NCBI GenBank assembly: GCA_963781155.1
Contig: CAWAEC010000007.1
Location: 62,001 to 126,000 of the forward strand
Source of the DNA: PALSA-693 sp963781155
GTDB taxonomy: Bacteria > Actinomycetota > Acidimicrobiia > Acidimicrobiales > Palsa-688
Direction: 5' to 3'
DNA length: 64,000 nucleotides
Position numbers and translations under genes: made by a program. The notes under the pieces were generated by a model. The model saw only the letters and a program-made list of their open reading frames with translations, did no database searches and had not been told where the DNA came from. Shown in pieces: positions 49,410-58,260 of this stretch (its first letter is position 1; each line of letters opens with the position of its first letter).

Positions 49410-50594
49410 GTGTCAAACGATGCTGAAATCCGACCGTTCCGGGTCAGCGCGCCCGACGATGCGATCACTGACCTTCGGCGGCGCATCGCCGCCAACCGGT
49501 GGCCGTCCAGAGAGCTGGTCACCGATCGATCCCAGGGCGTGCAGCTCGCGACACTGCAGGAGCTCACGCGCTATTGGGCCACTACCTACGACTGGCGTCG
49601 ATGCGAGGGACGTCTCAACGCGCTCCCGCAGTTCAAGACCGAGATTGACGGAGAAGACATCCATTTCATCCACGTGAAGTCCCAGCACGAGAACGCGTTG
49701 CCGCTGATCATCACCCACGGGTGGCCCGGCTCGGTCATCGAGATGCTCGGAGTTGTCGGCCCGCTCACTGACCCGGGCGCGCACGGCGGCTCCGCCGAGG
49801 ACGCGTTCGACCTCGTGGTCCCGTCGATCCCCGGCTACGGCTTCTCCGCCGAGCCGACCGAGCTCGGCTGGAACGTGGGGCACGTCGCCGGAGCGTGGGC
49901 GGAGCTTATGGGCCGCCTCGGCTACACCCGATACGTCGCACAGGGCGGCGATGTGGGCGCGGCCGTCACCGACGCGATGGGCCGCCAAGCCCCCGAAGGC
50001 CTGCTCGGCATCCACATGAACCTGCTCCTGGCGGGGCTCGCCGGCGGGTACCCGTCGCCGAACCCCTCCGAAGAGGAACGGGCTGCGCTCGACGCCATCA
50101 CCACCTTCAGGACCAGTGGCAATGGCTACCTGATCGAGCAGAACACCCGGCCGCAGACCATCGGCTACGCCCTGTTGGATTCACCCGGAGCGTTGGCGGC
50201 CTGGATGCTTGACCACGACACCGACGCCTACTACAAGATCTCTCGCGCCTTTCTCGGTCAGCAGCCCGCTGGCAATCTCACCCGCGACAACGTCCTCGAC
50301 AACATCACCCTGTACTGGCTCACCGGCACCGGCGCTTCCGCGGCCCGGTCGTACTGGGAAAACACCCAGGCCACAATCCACGCGGCCGGACAACCGCGAC
50401 CGGAGGTCAAGCTCCCTGTCGGCTTCACCACCTTCCCCGGCGAGATCTTCCGAGCCCCGCGCAGTTGGGTGGAAAAGTCTTACCCCAATGTCGCCTACTT
50501 CAATGAGGTCGACAGGGGCGGCCACTTCGCGGCGTGGGAAGAGCCCGAACTGTTCGCAACTGAGATCCGGACCGCGTTCAGGGCGCTGCGATAG
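49410..50594 (+). CDS. Epoxide hydrolase (EHN-domain, microsomal/juvenile-hormone type)
   Basis: A 394-residue protein with an N-terminal EHN domain (IRPFRVSAPDDAITDLRRRI, WPSRELVTDRSQGVQL) and an alpha/beta-hydrolase core. HGWPGS (103-108) forms the oxyanion loop, GGDVGA holds the nucleophile D181, and GGHFAAWEEPE the catalytic His (about H372). It should open epoxides with water, via an ester intermediate. GTG 49410 follows GAAAGG; the frame is open upstream but the family starts here. Together with the other hydrolases it suggests xenobiotic handling. Confidence 0.9.
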   Translation: MSNDAEIRPFRVSAPDDAITDLRRRIAANRWPSRELVTDRSQGVQLATLQELTRYWATTYDWRRCEGRLNALPQFKTEIDGEDIHFIHVKSQHENALPLIITHGWPGSVIEMLGVVGPLTDPGAHGGSAEDAFDLVVPSIPGYGFSAEPTELGWNVGHVAGAWAELMGRLGYTRYVAQGGDVGAAVTDAMGRQAPEGLLGIHMNLLLAGLAGGYPSPNPSEEERAALDAITTFRTSGNGYLIEQNTRPQTIGYALLDSPGALAAWMLDHDTDAYYKISRAFLGQQPAGNLTRDNVLDNITLYWLTGTGASAARSYWENTQATIHAAGQPRPEVKLPVGFTTFPGEIFRAPRSWVEKSYPNVAYFNEVDRGGHFAAWEEPELFATEIRTAFRALR

Positions 50595-50601
50595 CAGCGC
50601 C

Positions 50602-51609
50602 TCAGATTCCGGTTCGCTCGGTACGCGCCGGCGCAGGATCTGGCACGTGGGGCATCAGCGCATTCGGCGGTATACGGCCGAGCCGGCCCGCCTCGAAGTC
50701 CTCCACGGCCTGACCGATCTCCGCCTTGGTATTCATCACGAACGGCCCGTAGTGCTCGACGTGCTCGCCGATCGGCTCGCCCCCGAGAAGCAGTACCTCG
50801 AGGTTCTCGGCGTCTGAGTCCTGATTCGCACTGGCTGCAATGGTGAGCCACTTTCCCGGTCCGAACGCCACCAGTTGACCGGTGCGAACGGGCCGTCGGC
50901 CCGGACCGGCCTCGCCGGAGCCGGCCAGAACGTAGGCCAGAGAGTTGAAAGCCTCCGGCCACGGCAGATCGATAACCGAGCCGGGCGTGATTGACGCATG
51001 CATCAGCGAGATTGGCGTCTGGGTCGAACCGGGACCGGCCACGTCGCCGACTTCTCCAGCGATCACCCGCAGCAGCCCTCCAGCGTCGCGGGAGGCCAGC
51101 AGCACGACGTCGTCCGCCTCGAGGGGCTGATAGGCAGGCGGAATCCATTTTTTCTTCGCCGGCAGGTTGACCCACAGTTGCACTCCATGGAAAAGCCCTC
51201 CCGAGACGACAAGCTCCTCCGGTGGGGTCTCAATGTGCAGAATGCCCCGCCCCGCGGTCATCCACTGCGTGGCGCCATCGGTGATGACGCCGCCGCCCCC
51301 ATTGGAGTCCTGATGGGCGAACGTCCCGTCGATCATGTAGGTGACGGTCTCGAAGCCGCGGTGGGGATGCCAGGGCGTTCCTTTCGGCTCGCCCGGTGCG
51401 TAGTCCACCTCGCCCATCTGGTCCATGTGCACGAAGGGATCGAGGTCGGCGAACTTCATGCCGGCAAAGGCGCGACGCACCGGGAATCCCTCGCCTTCAT
51501 AGCCGCTGATTGCGGTCGTCACCGAGGAGACGGGCCTTGGTCGATCCGATGGGCCCGGCGCGGGCACTCGTGGGAGGGAGGTCCATTCGGGGACGTTCAC
51601 GGCTGGCAT
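50602..51609 (-). CDS. Pirin-family protein
   Basis: A 335-residue bicupin. The N-terminal cupin has the pirin metal site in normal spacing: H81 and H83 (WHPHRGFETVTYM), H125 and E127 (GRGILHIETP). The second cupin (about 190-300) is degenerate, as usual. Bacterial pirins bind iron; some act as quercetinases or redox-sensitive regulators. ATG 51609 has GAGGAGG upstream. Converges tightly with the epoxide hydrolase gene, with stops 8 bases apart. Confidence 0.92.
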   Translation of the reverse strand: MPAVNVPEWTSLPRVPAPGPSDRPRPVSSVTTAISGYEGEGFPVRRAFAGMKFADLDPFVHMDQMGEVDYAPGEPKGTPWHPHRGFETVTYMIDGTFAHQDSNGGGGVITDGATQWMTAGRGILHIETPPEELVVSGGLFHGVQLWVNLPAKKKWIPPAYQPLEADDVVLLASRDAGGLLRVIAGEVGDVAGPGSTQTPISLMHASITPGSVIDLPWPEAFNSLAYVLAGSGEAGPGRRPVRTGQLVAFGPGKWLTIAASANQDSDAENLEVLLLGGEPIGEHVEHYGPFVMNTKAEIGQAVEDFEAGRLGRIPPNALMPHVPDPAPARTERTGI

Positions 51610-51821
51610 CGGCGCCTCCTCGATCCTGACAAGATTCTCACACTTTTCCCCTGGCCCACTGACCAGGCGTGTGAAGCGGAGCAGCGCACAGGGCTTAGCC
51701 GTGTCGCGCTGTGCGTTGCGTTACTGCTACCGCTCGCATCCTGTTCCTCACCTTTCTTGACGGCGTGACCATTCCGCTGCGGTCTTTGCGTCGGGGAGCC
51801 GACCAGGTCGCGAGACACTGC

Positions 51822-52415
51822 TCAGAGCCGAATCAGGTTGAGGCCGCTGAGCGGATGGTGGATTTGCTGCATGGCCCCACCTGTCGCCAGGCTGCCGAGG
51901 TCGATCGTGGCGAACCCGGCATCCTCGAACAGTGATGCCACGGCGGATTTGGCGTCGGTGTCGTCGCCCGACAAGAACAGCACGCGCCGACCGCCGGCTT
52001 CCTGTGGGTCCGAGCCGAGCACGTCAGCGCCGAGCGTGTTGGCGGCTTTGACGACGCGAGCACCGGACACGAGGTCGGCGACGAGTTCGCTTGACGTTCT
52101 CCCATTCAGGTCGTCGGCGGCCCAGTCATTGGTTGCGTCGATCACGACCTGCCCGTTCCATTCGAGGCCACGCACCGCGTCGGGAACGTGGTCCCACGGG
52201 ACCACGATGACGACGATACCTGCCGCGACAGCTTGCTGCACCGTCCCCGCCGACGCTCCGTTTCCGAGCGTCGAGACGACGGACGTCATCGATTCCGGGC
52301 CGTGGCTGTTGGCGATAAGAACCGAGCGACCTGCACGAAGGGCGGTGCGCGCCATTGCCTGCCCGAGTCGGCCGGCACCGATGATGCCGATTGGGTCGCT
52401 CGCAGTTGCGTTCAT
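51822..52415 (-). CDS. NADPH/F420-dependent oxidoreductase-like Rossmann protein
   Basis: A 197-residue protein. The GxGxxG motif is GIIGAGRLGQAMA (about 10-22), followed by SVLIANSHGPESM, VVPWDHVPDAV and a C-terminal VLFLSGDDTDAK and DLGSLATGGAMQ. This is the F420-dependent NADP oxidoreductase (COG2085) pattern, in which the protein moves hydride between NADPH and F420 or a similar carrier. ATG 52415 follows AAGGAAAG. Function beyond cofactor binding is not certain. Confidence 0.85.
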   Translation of the reverse strand: MNATASDPIGIIGAGRLGQAMARTALRAGRSVLIANSHGPESMTSVVSTLGNGASAGTVQQAVAAGIVVIVVPWDHVPDAVRGLEWNGQVVIDATNDWAADDLNGRTSSELVADLVSGARVVKAANTLGADVLGSDPQEAGGRRVLFLSGDDTDAKSAVASLFEDAGFATIDLGSLATGGAMQQIHHPLSGLNLIRL

Positions 52416-52764
52416 CAGGTTCTTTCCTTGCGTTCAGAAGGGGCTCGGCACCATTGAAGTCGTAGACCTCGAAGCCCGCCGCTGGATCAGCTTCACCAGA
52501 CCCCCCGAGGGACGGGGTCAATCGACACTGGACGGCTTCACCACGATAGCGGAGGAACGTCATTGAGTGTCCTGGAAGCCTTGGCGGGGTCACCACTCGA
52601 CAATGACTGCCTCAGGAGGGCGGTACCCCAGGGATTCTCTCTGATCGCACACGCGTGCGGTCGTGCCCAGGATTTTCCCTCGGGTACCGCAATCGGCCTG
52701 GATACCGACTGCACTCGTCTGGCCTTGACTCTCACCCGGTAATCGGGGTCCCGCCCGGCGACGA
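52416..52764. other. Intergenic with an unidentified coding scrap
   Basis: Minus-strand SGEADPAAGFEVYDFNGAEP (near 52445-52505) looks like a protein C-terminus, but it has no recognisable body. The remainder up to the hairpin repeats shows nothing I can name. Confidence 0.3.
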
Positions 52765-52781
52765 CTGGGCACAGTTTTGGT

Positions 52782-52824
52782 TTGTGTGATAAAAGTCGCG
52801 TAATACGCGGCAAATATCACACAA
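52782..52824. repeat. Nested hairpin repeat, copy 1
   Basis: Outer arms TTGTGTGAT (52782-52790) and ATCACACAA (52816-52824) enclose an inner pair CGCGT-AAT-ACGCG. A near-identical copy lies 94 bases on. Shared flanks (GGGCACA...TTTTGG on the left, TC on the right) extend the repeat to about 60 bases. Confidence 0.7.
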
Positions 52825-52875
52825 TCGGGCAAGCGTGCCCACCCGTCGGCAAATGGGCACACTTCTGGTTTTGGT

Positions 52876-52918
52876 TTGTGTGATAAAAGTAGCGTAATAC
52901 GCGGCAAACATCACACAA
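52876..52918. repeat. Nested hairpin repeat, copy 2
   Basis: Arms TTGTGTGAT (52876-52884) and ATCACACAA (52910-52918) with inner GCGT-AAT-ACGC. It differs from copy 1 at two positions. Its right arm contains the stop codon of the aldo/keto reductase (TGA at 52913-52911), so the hairpin begins at the very end of that gene. Confidence 0.7.
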
Positions 52919-53786
52919 TCCGCGACGGATTCAACATGCGGAGCGCGTCGTCGTCGAGGCGCACACGGGCCGCGCTGACGTTTTCCTCAAAGTGGCGTCG
53001 CGACGAGGTCCCCGGAATGAGCACGACGTTCGGTGCCGCTTCCAAAGCCCAGGCGAGCGCCACCTGAGCAGGGGTACAGCCGAGCCGTTCCGCAACCTGC
53101 CGCACATGCGGCAAGCCGAGAACCGAGTCACCACCGGAGCCCAGGGGCGCGAATGGCACGAAGGCAATGCGCTGTCGGGTGCACTCTTCCAGGATCGGTT
53201 GCGACCCGCGGTTGGCGAGGTCGTACGGATTCTGCACGCAGGCGATGTCCGTCAGTGACAATCCGCGGGTCAGGTCCGCGAGCGTGACGTTGCTGAGCCC
53301 GATGCCGCTGATCAGGCCGTCATCACGAGCGGCCATCATTGCGCCCAGCTGGTCTTCGAAGAAGGTGTCGGGACCGCCCCTCCGCATCAGCCTCAGATTG
53401 ACCACCGGAAGGGACTCGACGCTGAGCGTTCTCAGATTGTCCTCGATGCCGGCGCGCAGTTGTGCAGGTTCGTCGTACACGAAGATTCCGCCTCGGTCGT
53501 CCCGGCGGGCCCCCACTTTGCTTACCAGAACGAGATCAGTGGGGTAGGGGTGGAGGGCCACGCGAATGAGCTCGTTGACCACGTCAGGCCCGTAGTACTG
53601 AGCGGTATCGATGTGATTGACGCCGGCGTTGATGACGTCCCGCAAGAGTTGCAGTGCGTCGCGGCGATCTGGGGGTGGCCCGAAGACGCCGGGACCGGTG
53701 AGCTGCATGGCTCCGAAACCAATCGGCGCCACCGGGTAGGGTCCCAGCCACCGCCAATGGAGCTGGGGATCCCGGTCGCTTGTCAC
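52911..53786 (-). CDS. Aldo/keto reductase, coupled to a DNA glycosylase gene
   Basis: A 291-residue aldo/keto reductase. D60, Y65 (HIDTAQYYG) and K90 (LVSKVG) of the catalytic tetrad are present, and the strand that should carry the fourth residue reads PVVNLRLM, with Arg where His is usual, as in some relatives. NADPH-binding SNV and C-terminal VVLIPGTSSRRHFEENV are normal. The GTG at 53786 overlaps the stop of the upstream glycosylase by four bases (GTGA). Because the glycosylase is frameshifted, the first frame runs straight through into this gene and would also give a 510-residue fusion. Confidence 0.85.
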   Translation of the reverse strand: MTSDRDPQLHWRWLGPYPVAPIGFGAMQLTGPGVFGPPPDRRDALQLLRDVINAGVNHIDTAQYYGPDVVNELIRVALHPYPTDLVLVSKVGARRDDRGGIFVYDEPAQLRAGIEDNLRTLSVESLPVVNLRLMRRGGPDTFFEDQLGAMMAARDDGLISGIGLSNVTLADLTRGLSLTDIACVQNPYDLANRGSQPILEECTRQRIAFVPFAPLGSGGDSVLGLPHVRQVAERLGCTPAQVALAWALEAAPNVVLIPGTSSRRHFEENVSAARVRLDDDALRMLNPSRIV

Positions 53787-54443
53787 GATGTTGGCCGGGC
53801 GTCGTCTGCTGAGTAGGCGGCAGCGAAAAGGTGGGAGGTGGCGAGGCTGCGATACGGGCGCCACTTCTCGGCGATCCCGAGGACCTCGTCCTGGCTGGGC
53901 AAGTGATCGAGGTGATAGGCGGTGCGCACCGCTTTTGCGCAACGCGAGATCCCCGGGCAGCACAACGTCCTCCCGTCGCAGGGCGACGAGCAACGCGCCT
54001 TGCGCGGTCCATGGGCCAATACCGGGGACGGCTGTCAGCTCGGCGATGAACTCGTCGTCTGGGAGCTGGGCCAGCCGTCTCATGTCCAGTCGACCGTCCG
54101 AGAAGCGCTCGGCGAGATCCCGGAGCGTGTTGACCTTGCGCCAGGAAAAGCCCGCAGCCCGGAGTTCGCCCGGCTCCACCGCCAACAACTCCCCCGGCGA
54201 CGGCATGTGCCCTCCGACAAGCGCCGTGACACGATCGACAGTCCGTCTGGTCGCAGCCACGGACAGCTGTTGGCCGGCGACCTGGAACAGCAACGACCCA
54301 AACCGGTCCATGGGCGGGAGTTCGTCCAGCCAGGCGTGTGGATCGAAGTCCGGGCGGAGCTCAATGAACCGCCCGATCACAGGATCCGCTTGACGGAGGT
54401 GCTCCTGGGCGAGCCGAAGCCGCTCCGGGGGTTCTCGGATCAT
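53783..54443 (-). pseudogene. AlkA-like DNA-3-methyladenine glycosylase, frameshifted in an A-run
   Basis: The first 170 codons encode a normal HhH-GPD glycosylase (QVAGQQLSVAATRRTVD, VPGIGPWTAQGALLVAL, catalytic D165 in PGDLALRK). After K170 the expected continuation AVRTAYHLDHLPSQDEVLGI, EKWRPYRSLATSHLFAAAY is in the next frame, ending at 53783. The shift is one extra A in an AAAA run (T4 at 53934-53937). With three A the gene would be an intact enzyme of about 220 residues that excises alkylated bases. Sequencing error, a recent mutation or slippage can each explain it. The ATG is 54443. Confidence 0.75.
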
Positions 54444-54607
54444 GGTTTCTCCCTTACCTCAGGCAGTGTTCGACACGACCGTGCCAGTGACCCGACATCA
54501 GACCATACAGCCAGCCTGATTGCTTTAGCAAGCAATATAACGGCCTTAAACTCTCGAAACCAGCCGGATCGACCTTTGCTTGAGACATGAACGTCCACCA
54601 CTCCGGG

Positions 54608-55087
54608 TCAGCGCTGGGCTTTCGTCGACGGTTTCTCCTCGAGCGTGGCCGCAATGTCAGAAAGGGCCTGGGCGGCCTCGGCGAGGGTCGAGGGATCGAC
54701 GTGATCGAACACCCGCTCCCTGACACTGGCCAGGTGCGCCGGCCAGGCCACCTTGAGTTTCGACAATCCGGCGGAGGTTAACTTGGCGACGTTCCCTCGG
54801 CCATCCTCCGAGCTTGCCCGCTTTGCCACCAGTCCACGCGTTTGTAGGTCGTCGACGAGGCGGGTCATTCGACTCGGCGATAAGGCGGCAGCGTTCGCGA
54901 GGTCAGCCATGCGCAACTCGCGGTTGGGGGCCTCGGAAAGACACATCAAGGTCGTGTACTCATTTGCGGTGATCCCCGCGGCGCGAACGAGATCGACATC
55001 CAGGCGGTGGGGGAGCGACAAGACGATTCGCATGAGCCCACGCCAGAAGGCCTCCTCGGTCGCACTCAGTGGATCGACCTTAGCCAT
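54608..55087 (-). CDS. MarR-family regulator
   Basis: A 159-residue winged-helix regulator. ITANEYTTLMCLSEAPNREL, then RMADLANAAALSPSRMTRLV, DDLQTRGLVAKRASSEDGRG and NVAKLTSAGLSKLK are the standard MarR blocks with the DxRG wing. ATG 55087 has no clear ribosome-binding site and may be leaderless. It is divergent from an MFS remnant and a UvrA2 gene, so it probably controlled an efflux gene there. Confidence 0.88.
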   Translation of the reverse strand: MAKVDPLSATEEAFWRGLMRIVLSLPHRLDVDLVRAAGITANEYTTLMCLSEAPNRELRMADLANAAALSPSRMTRLVDDLQTRGLVAKRASSEDGRGNVAKLTSAGLSKLKVAWPAHLASVRERVFDHVDPSTLAEAAQALSDIAATLEEKPSTKAQR

Positions 55088-55229
55088 CCACGGAGGATAC
55101 CTGTCTCAACACGCACCGGAGCTCCTTTCGGCTCTACGTGACCGTGCCGCGATCGACAACTCGACGGTAGCATCTTTTTGCTTGCGCACACAGATTGAAA
55201 TATTTGCGTGCCGATGCACCCTGTTCCTG

Positions 55230-55670
55230 GTGTTCTCCTGCGGAGTGCTCTCCCAGCTGATGACCGCCCGCCTGCAGGCCTCGCGCGTGCTCGGACTGGG
55301 CACGATCTCGATGCTGGCCGGTCTCGTACTTCTTGTCGTTTCCATGCGTCTCTCGACCCCGAATCTGGCCCTGTTTCTCATCAGCGGTGCCCCGATTGGC
55401 GGCGGAGCGGGTACGCTCTTCAAGGGGACGACCGGCATCGTGCTTGCCGCAAGCCCACCCCAAGACCGCTTGGCCATGACATCGGATCTACTCATCGCCC
55501 TTTACGTGGGATTGTCGCTTCCGGTGGTCGGGGCCGGAATCGCGCTCAACCAAGGCGCCAGCCCCCCCGACACTGTCCTCGGGTTCGCCGTTCTCGTCGG
55601 GCTCGGCGTCTCCATTTCGGGTTGGGCGCTATTGCGACGCCGCACCGGAACGTCCGAGCTGGGCGTCTAG
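55230..55670 (+). pseudogene. C-terminal third of an MFS transporter
   Basis: About 146 residues with four or five membrane spans (LFLVFSCGVLSQLM, GLGTISMLAGLVLLVVSMRL, PNLALFLISGAPIGGGAGTL, LALYVGLSLPVVGAG, GFAVLVGLGVSISGW) correspond to the last third of an MFS drug pump, which is normally over 400 residues. The first eight spans are absent: upstream lies the divergent MarR gene and 100 bases without membrane coding. The GTG at 55230 is arbitrary. The stop TAG directly abuts the next gene's GTG, so translation here could still feed UvrA2 expression. Confidence 0.65.
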
Positions 55671-58202
55671 GTGGACTCCGCTCTCGGCGTGCCGGAGACG
55701 TTGCCTTCTTCCATAGGCGTGCGGGGGGCCCGCCACAACAACTTGAAGGACGTCGACGTCGACGTGCCGCCATGGCGAACCGTGGCGGTGGTGGGCGTTT
55801 CCGGCTCGGGCAAGACGTCACTGGCGATCGGCACGCTGTACGCGGAGGGCATGCACCGGTTCCTCGAGGGCCTGAGTACCTACAGCCGTCGGCGGCTGAC
55901 CCAGGCGCAGCGGCCCGATGTGAACCGGATCGAGCATCTTCCTGCCGCCCTCGCGCTCCAGCAGCGCCCTCCCGTCCCCGGCCCGCGCAGCACGGTCGGG
56001 ACCATGTCGGAGATTCTCAATGTGCTGCGTCTGATGATGTCGCGGCTGGGCTCCCACCTGTGCCCGAACCGTCACCTGGTTCGGCCCTCGATTGCCAACA
56101 TGGGCATGGAGATCGTATGCCCGATCTGTGGCGCCCGTTTCGAGCACCCGAGCGCGGAATCGTTCTCGTTCAACTCTTACGGTGCCTGCCCCGCGTGCCA
56201 GGGCCTGGGAGTGCGATCCGAAGTCGACATAAACACCCTGGTTCCCGATCCCACCAAGACGATCGCCGAGGGTGCGGTACTGCCGTGGAACTCCGGTGGG
56301 CGGCGCCTCTCGATGTACGCCGCTGGCGAGCTTGGCGTCCGCCTCGATGTGCCATACCTCAGCCTGAGCGAGGATGAGCAAGAGATGGTGCTGCACGGGG
56401 AGCCGGTTCAGCGTCGGGTAACGCTGCATTCGGGCCGGAACGGAAGGACCGTGCAACTTAACGTCAACTACGATAACGCCGTCGCCGCGGTGGAACGTTC
56501 ACTGCGCAGCGACAACGAGCGCACTCGCCGTCTGGTTCAGCGCTTCGTGGTGACTCGGGTCTGCTCGGTCTGCCACGGCACCCGGCTTCGACCCGAGGCC
56601 CTCACCTCACAACTGGGCGATCGCAACCTGGCCGAGATCAGCGCCCTCACCCTCGACAAACTCGCGGAGTTCACCGCCGAGCTGCCCGCCGGGCTGCCGG
56701 CAGAACTGGCGCGACTGACCAGCGGGTTGCTCGCTGAGCTGTTCGGTGCACTCACCCCGCTGCTCGAGGTGGGCCTCAGCTACCTCACCCTCGACCGGCC
56801 CGGGGCGTCGCTGTCGACAGGGGAGCGACAACGCATCGAACTGACCTCGACCGTCCGCGCCAGCACCACCGGGATGCTCTATGTGCTGGACGAGCCGTCG
56901 GTCGGTCTGCACCCGGTCAACGTCCAGGGGCTGCGCCAGACCATCGCAGCCCTGGCCGGCAACGGGAATACCGTCGTGATCGTGGAACATGAGCGGGACC
57001 TCATCCGCTCTGCCGATTGGGTCATCGAACTCGGCCCCGGGGCCGGCGGCCAAGGTGGCGCGGTGATCGCGCAGGGCACCCCCGGCCAACTCGAAACCGA
57101 TCCGCACTCGATCATCGGCGCATTTCTGGCCGGCGCTCCGGCGGTGACCCGTGACCGATCGGCGCCAGAGGATCCGGACGGTGAGATCCTCATCGAGATT
57201 GGCGACCTGTACAACCTGCACCATCTCACTGCTGTCTTCCCGATACAGCGGTTAACCGCGGTGGCCGGTCCATCCGGGGCGGGCAAGACCGCCCTGGTCC
57301 TCGACAGCCTGATCCCGGCCGGCCGAGCGCAACTAGCCGGGTCAGATCTGCCACATCACGTGCGCCGCCTGGAACTCGGCGCAATCCGCCAGGTCGTCCA
57401 GATCGACGCTTCACCAATCGGCCAGAACGCCCGGTCGACGCCGGCCACCTACTCGGGGACGTTCGACCACATTCGCCGCCTATTCGCCGACACCGCCTAC
57501 GCCAGACGGCGGCGGTGGAAACCGGGGCACTTCTCCTTCAACACCCGCGAGGGACAGTGCCCCACGTGCCGCGGGCTTGGCCACATCGACCTCGACGTCC
57601 AGTACCTGCCCGATATCAGCGTCGAGTGCCCCACCTGCCGCGGCGCTCGCTTCAACGACGCCACTCTGGCGGTCAGTCTCGACGGCTTGACGGTCGCGGA
57701 CGTCCTTGACCTCAGCGTGCACGACGCCCTGGCCCGGTTTGCTGACCGGGCCGCGGTCGCCTCCGCGTTGCAGCCGGTGGAAGATGTCGGGCTGGGATAC
57801 CTTCGACTTGGCGAGCCCACGCCGTCACTATCCGGTGGCGAGTCGCAGCGACTGCGGATCGCCTCGCGGCTGCGCAGCAGCCAACGCGGCACCCTGTACG
57901 TCTTCGACGAGCCCTCCACCGGCCTGCACCCGCTCGACGTGGCCACCCTGGTCGGCGTGCTCGATCGGCTCATCGATGCCGGCGCAACGATCATCGTCAT
58001 CGACCACGACCTGGATCTTCTCGCTGCCGCCGATCACCTCGTCGACATAGGCCCCGGCGGCGGCCCGAACGGCGGTCACATCCTGGCCGCCGGGACGCCG
58101 CAGGACGTGGCCCGTTCCCCGGACAGTGTCACGGGACCCTGGCTGGCCGAGCACCTGGCCATCCTGGAGACCCGACCGGCCGGGACCGCGTCGCACAACT
58201 AG
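55671..58202 (+). CDS. UvrA2-type excinuclease ABC subunit A paralogue (drug-resistance type)
   Basis: An 843-residue ABC-class DNA-binding ATPase. It has two ATP modules: Walker A GVSGSGKTS (about 42-50) and GPSGAGKTA in the second half; signatures LSTGERQR and LSGGESQR; Walker B VLDEPS and VFDEPS. Zinc fingers CPIC...CPAC and CPTC...CPTC lie in each half. About 100 residues shorter than housekeeping UvrA and without nearby uvrB or uvrC, it fits UvrA2/DrrC-like proteins that protect DNA from intercalating antibiotics. GTG at 55671 follows the MFS stop without a gap. Linked with MarR, it looks like a self-defence set. Confidence 0.9.
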   Translation: MDSALGVPETLPSSIGVRGARHNNLKDVDVDVPPWRTVAVVGVSGSGKTSLAIGTLYAEGMHRFLEGLSTYSRRRLTQAQRPDVNRIEHLPAALALQQRPPVPGPRSTVGTMSEILNVLRLMMSRLGSHLCPNRHLVRPSIANMGMEIVCPICGARFEHPSAESFSFNSYGACPACQGLGVRSEVDINTLVPDPTKTIAEGAVLPWNSGGRRLSMYAAGELGVRLDVPYLSLSEDEQEMVLHGEPVQRRVTLHSGRNGRTVQLNVNYDNAVAAVERSLRSDNERTRRLVQRFVVTRVCSVCHGTRLRPEALTSQLGDRNLAEISALTLDKLAEFTAELPAGLPAELARLTSGLLAELFGALTPLLEVGLSYLTLDRPGASLSTGERQRIELTSTVRASTTGMLYVLDEPSVGLHPVNVQGLRQTIAALAGNGNTVVIVEHERDLIRSADWVIELGPGAGGQGGAVIAQGTPGQLETDPHSIIGAFLAGAPAVTRDRSAPEDPDGEILIEIGDLYNLHHLTAVFPIQRLTAVAGPSGAGKTALVLDSLIPAGRAQLAGSDLPHHVRRLELGAIRQVVQIDASPIGQNARSTPATYSGTFDHIRRLFADTAYARRRRWKPGHFSFNTREGQCPTCRGLGHIDLDVQYLPDISVECPTCRGARFNDATLAVSLDGLTVADVLDLSVHDALARFADRAAVASALQPVEDVGLGYLRLGEPTPSLSGGESQRLRIASRLRSSQRGTLYVFDEPSTGLHPLDVATLVGVLDRLIDAGATIIVIDHDLDLLAAADHLVDIGPGGGPNGGHILAAGTPQDVARSPDSVTGPWLAEHLAILETRPAGTASHN

Positions 58203-58260
58203 CGCTCGTCGTCGCACCGCGGCCGAGGGCCGACCCCTCAGCCAGCCGGCGGATTGAGGG

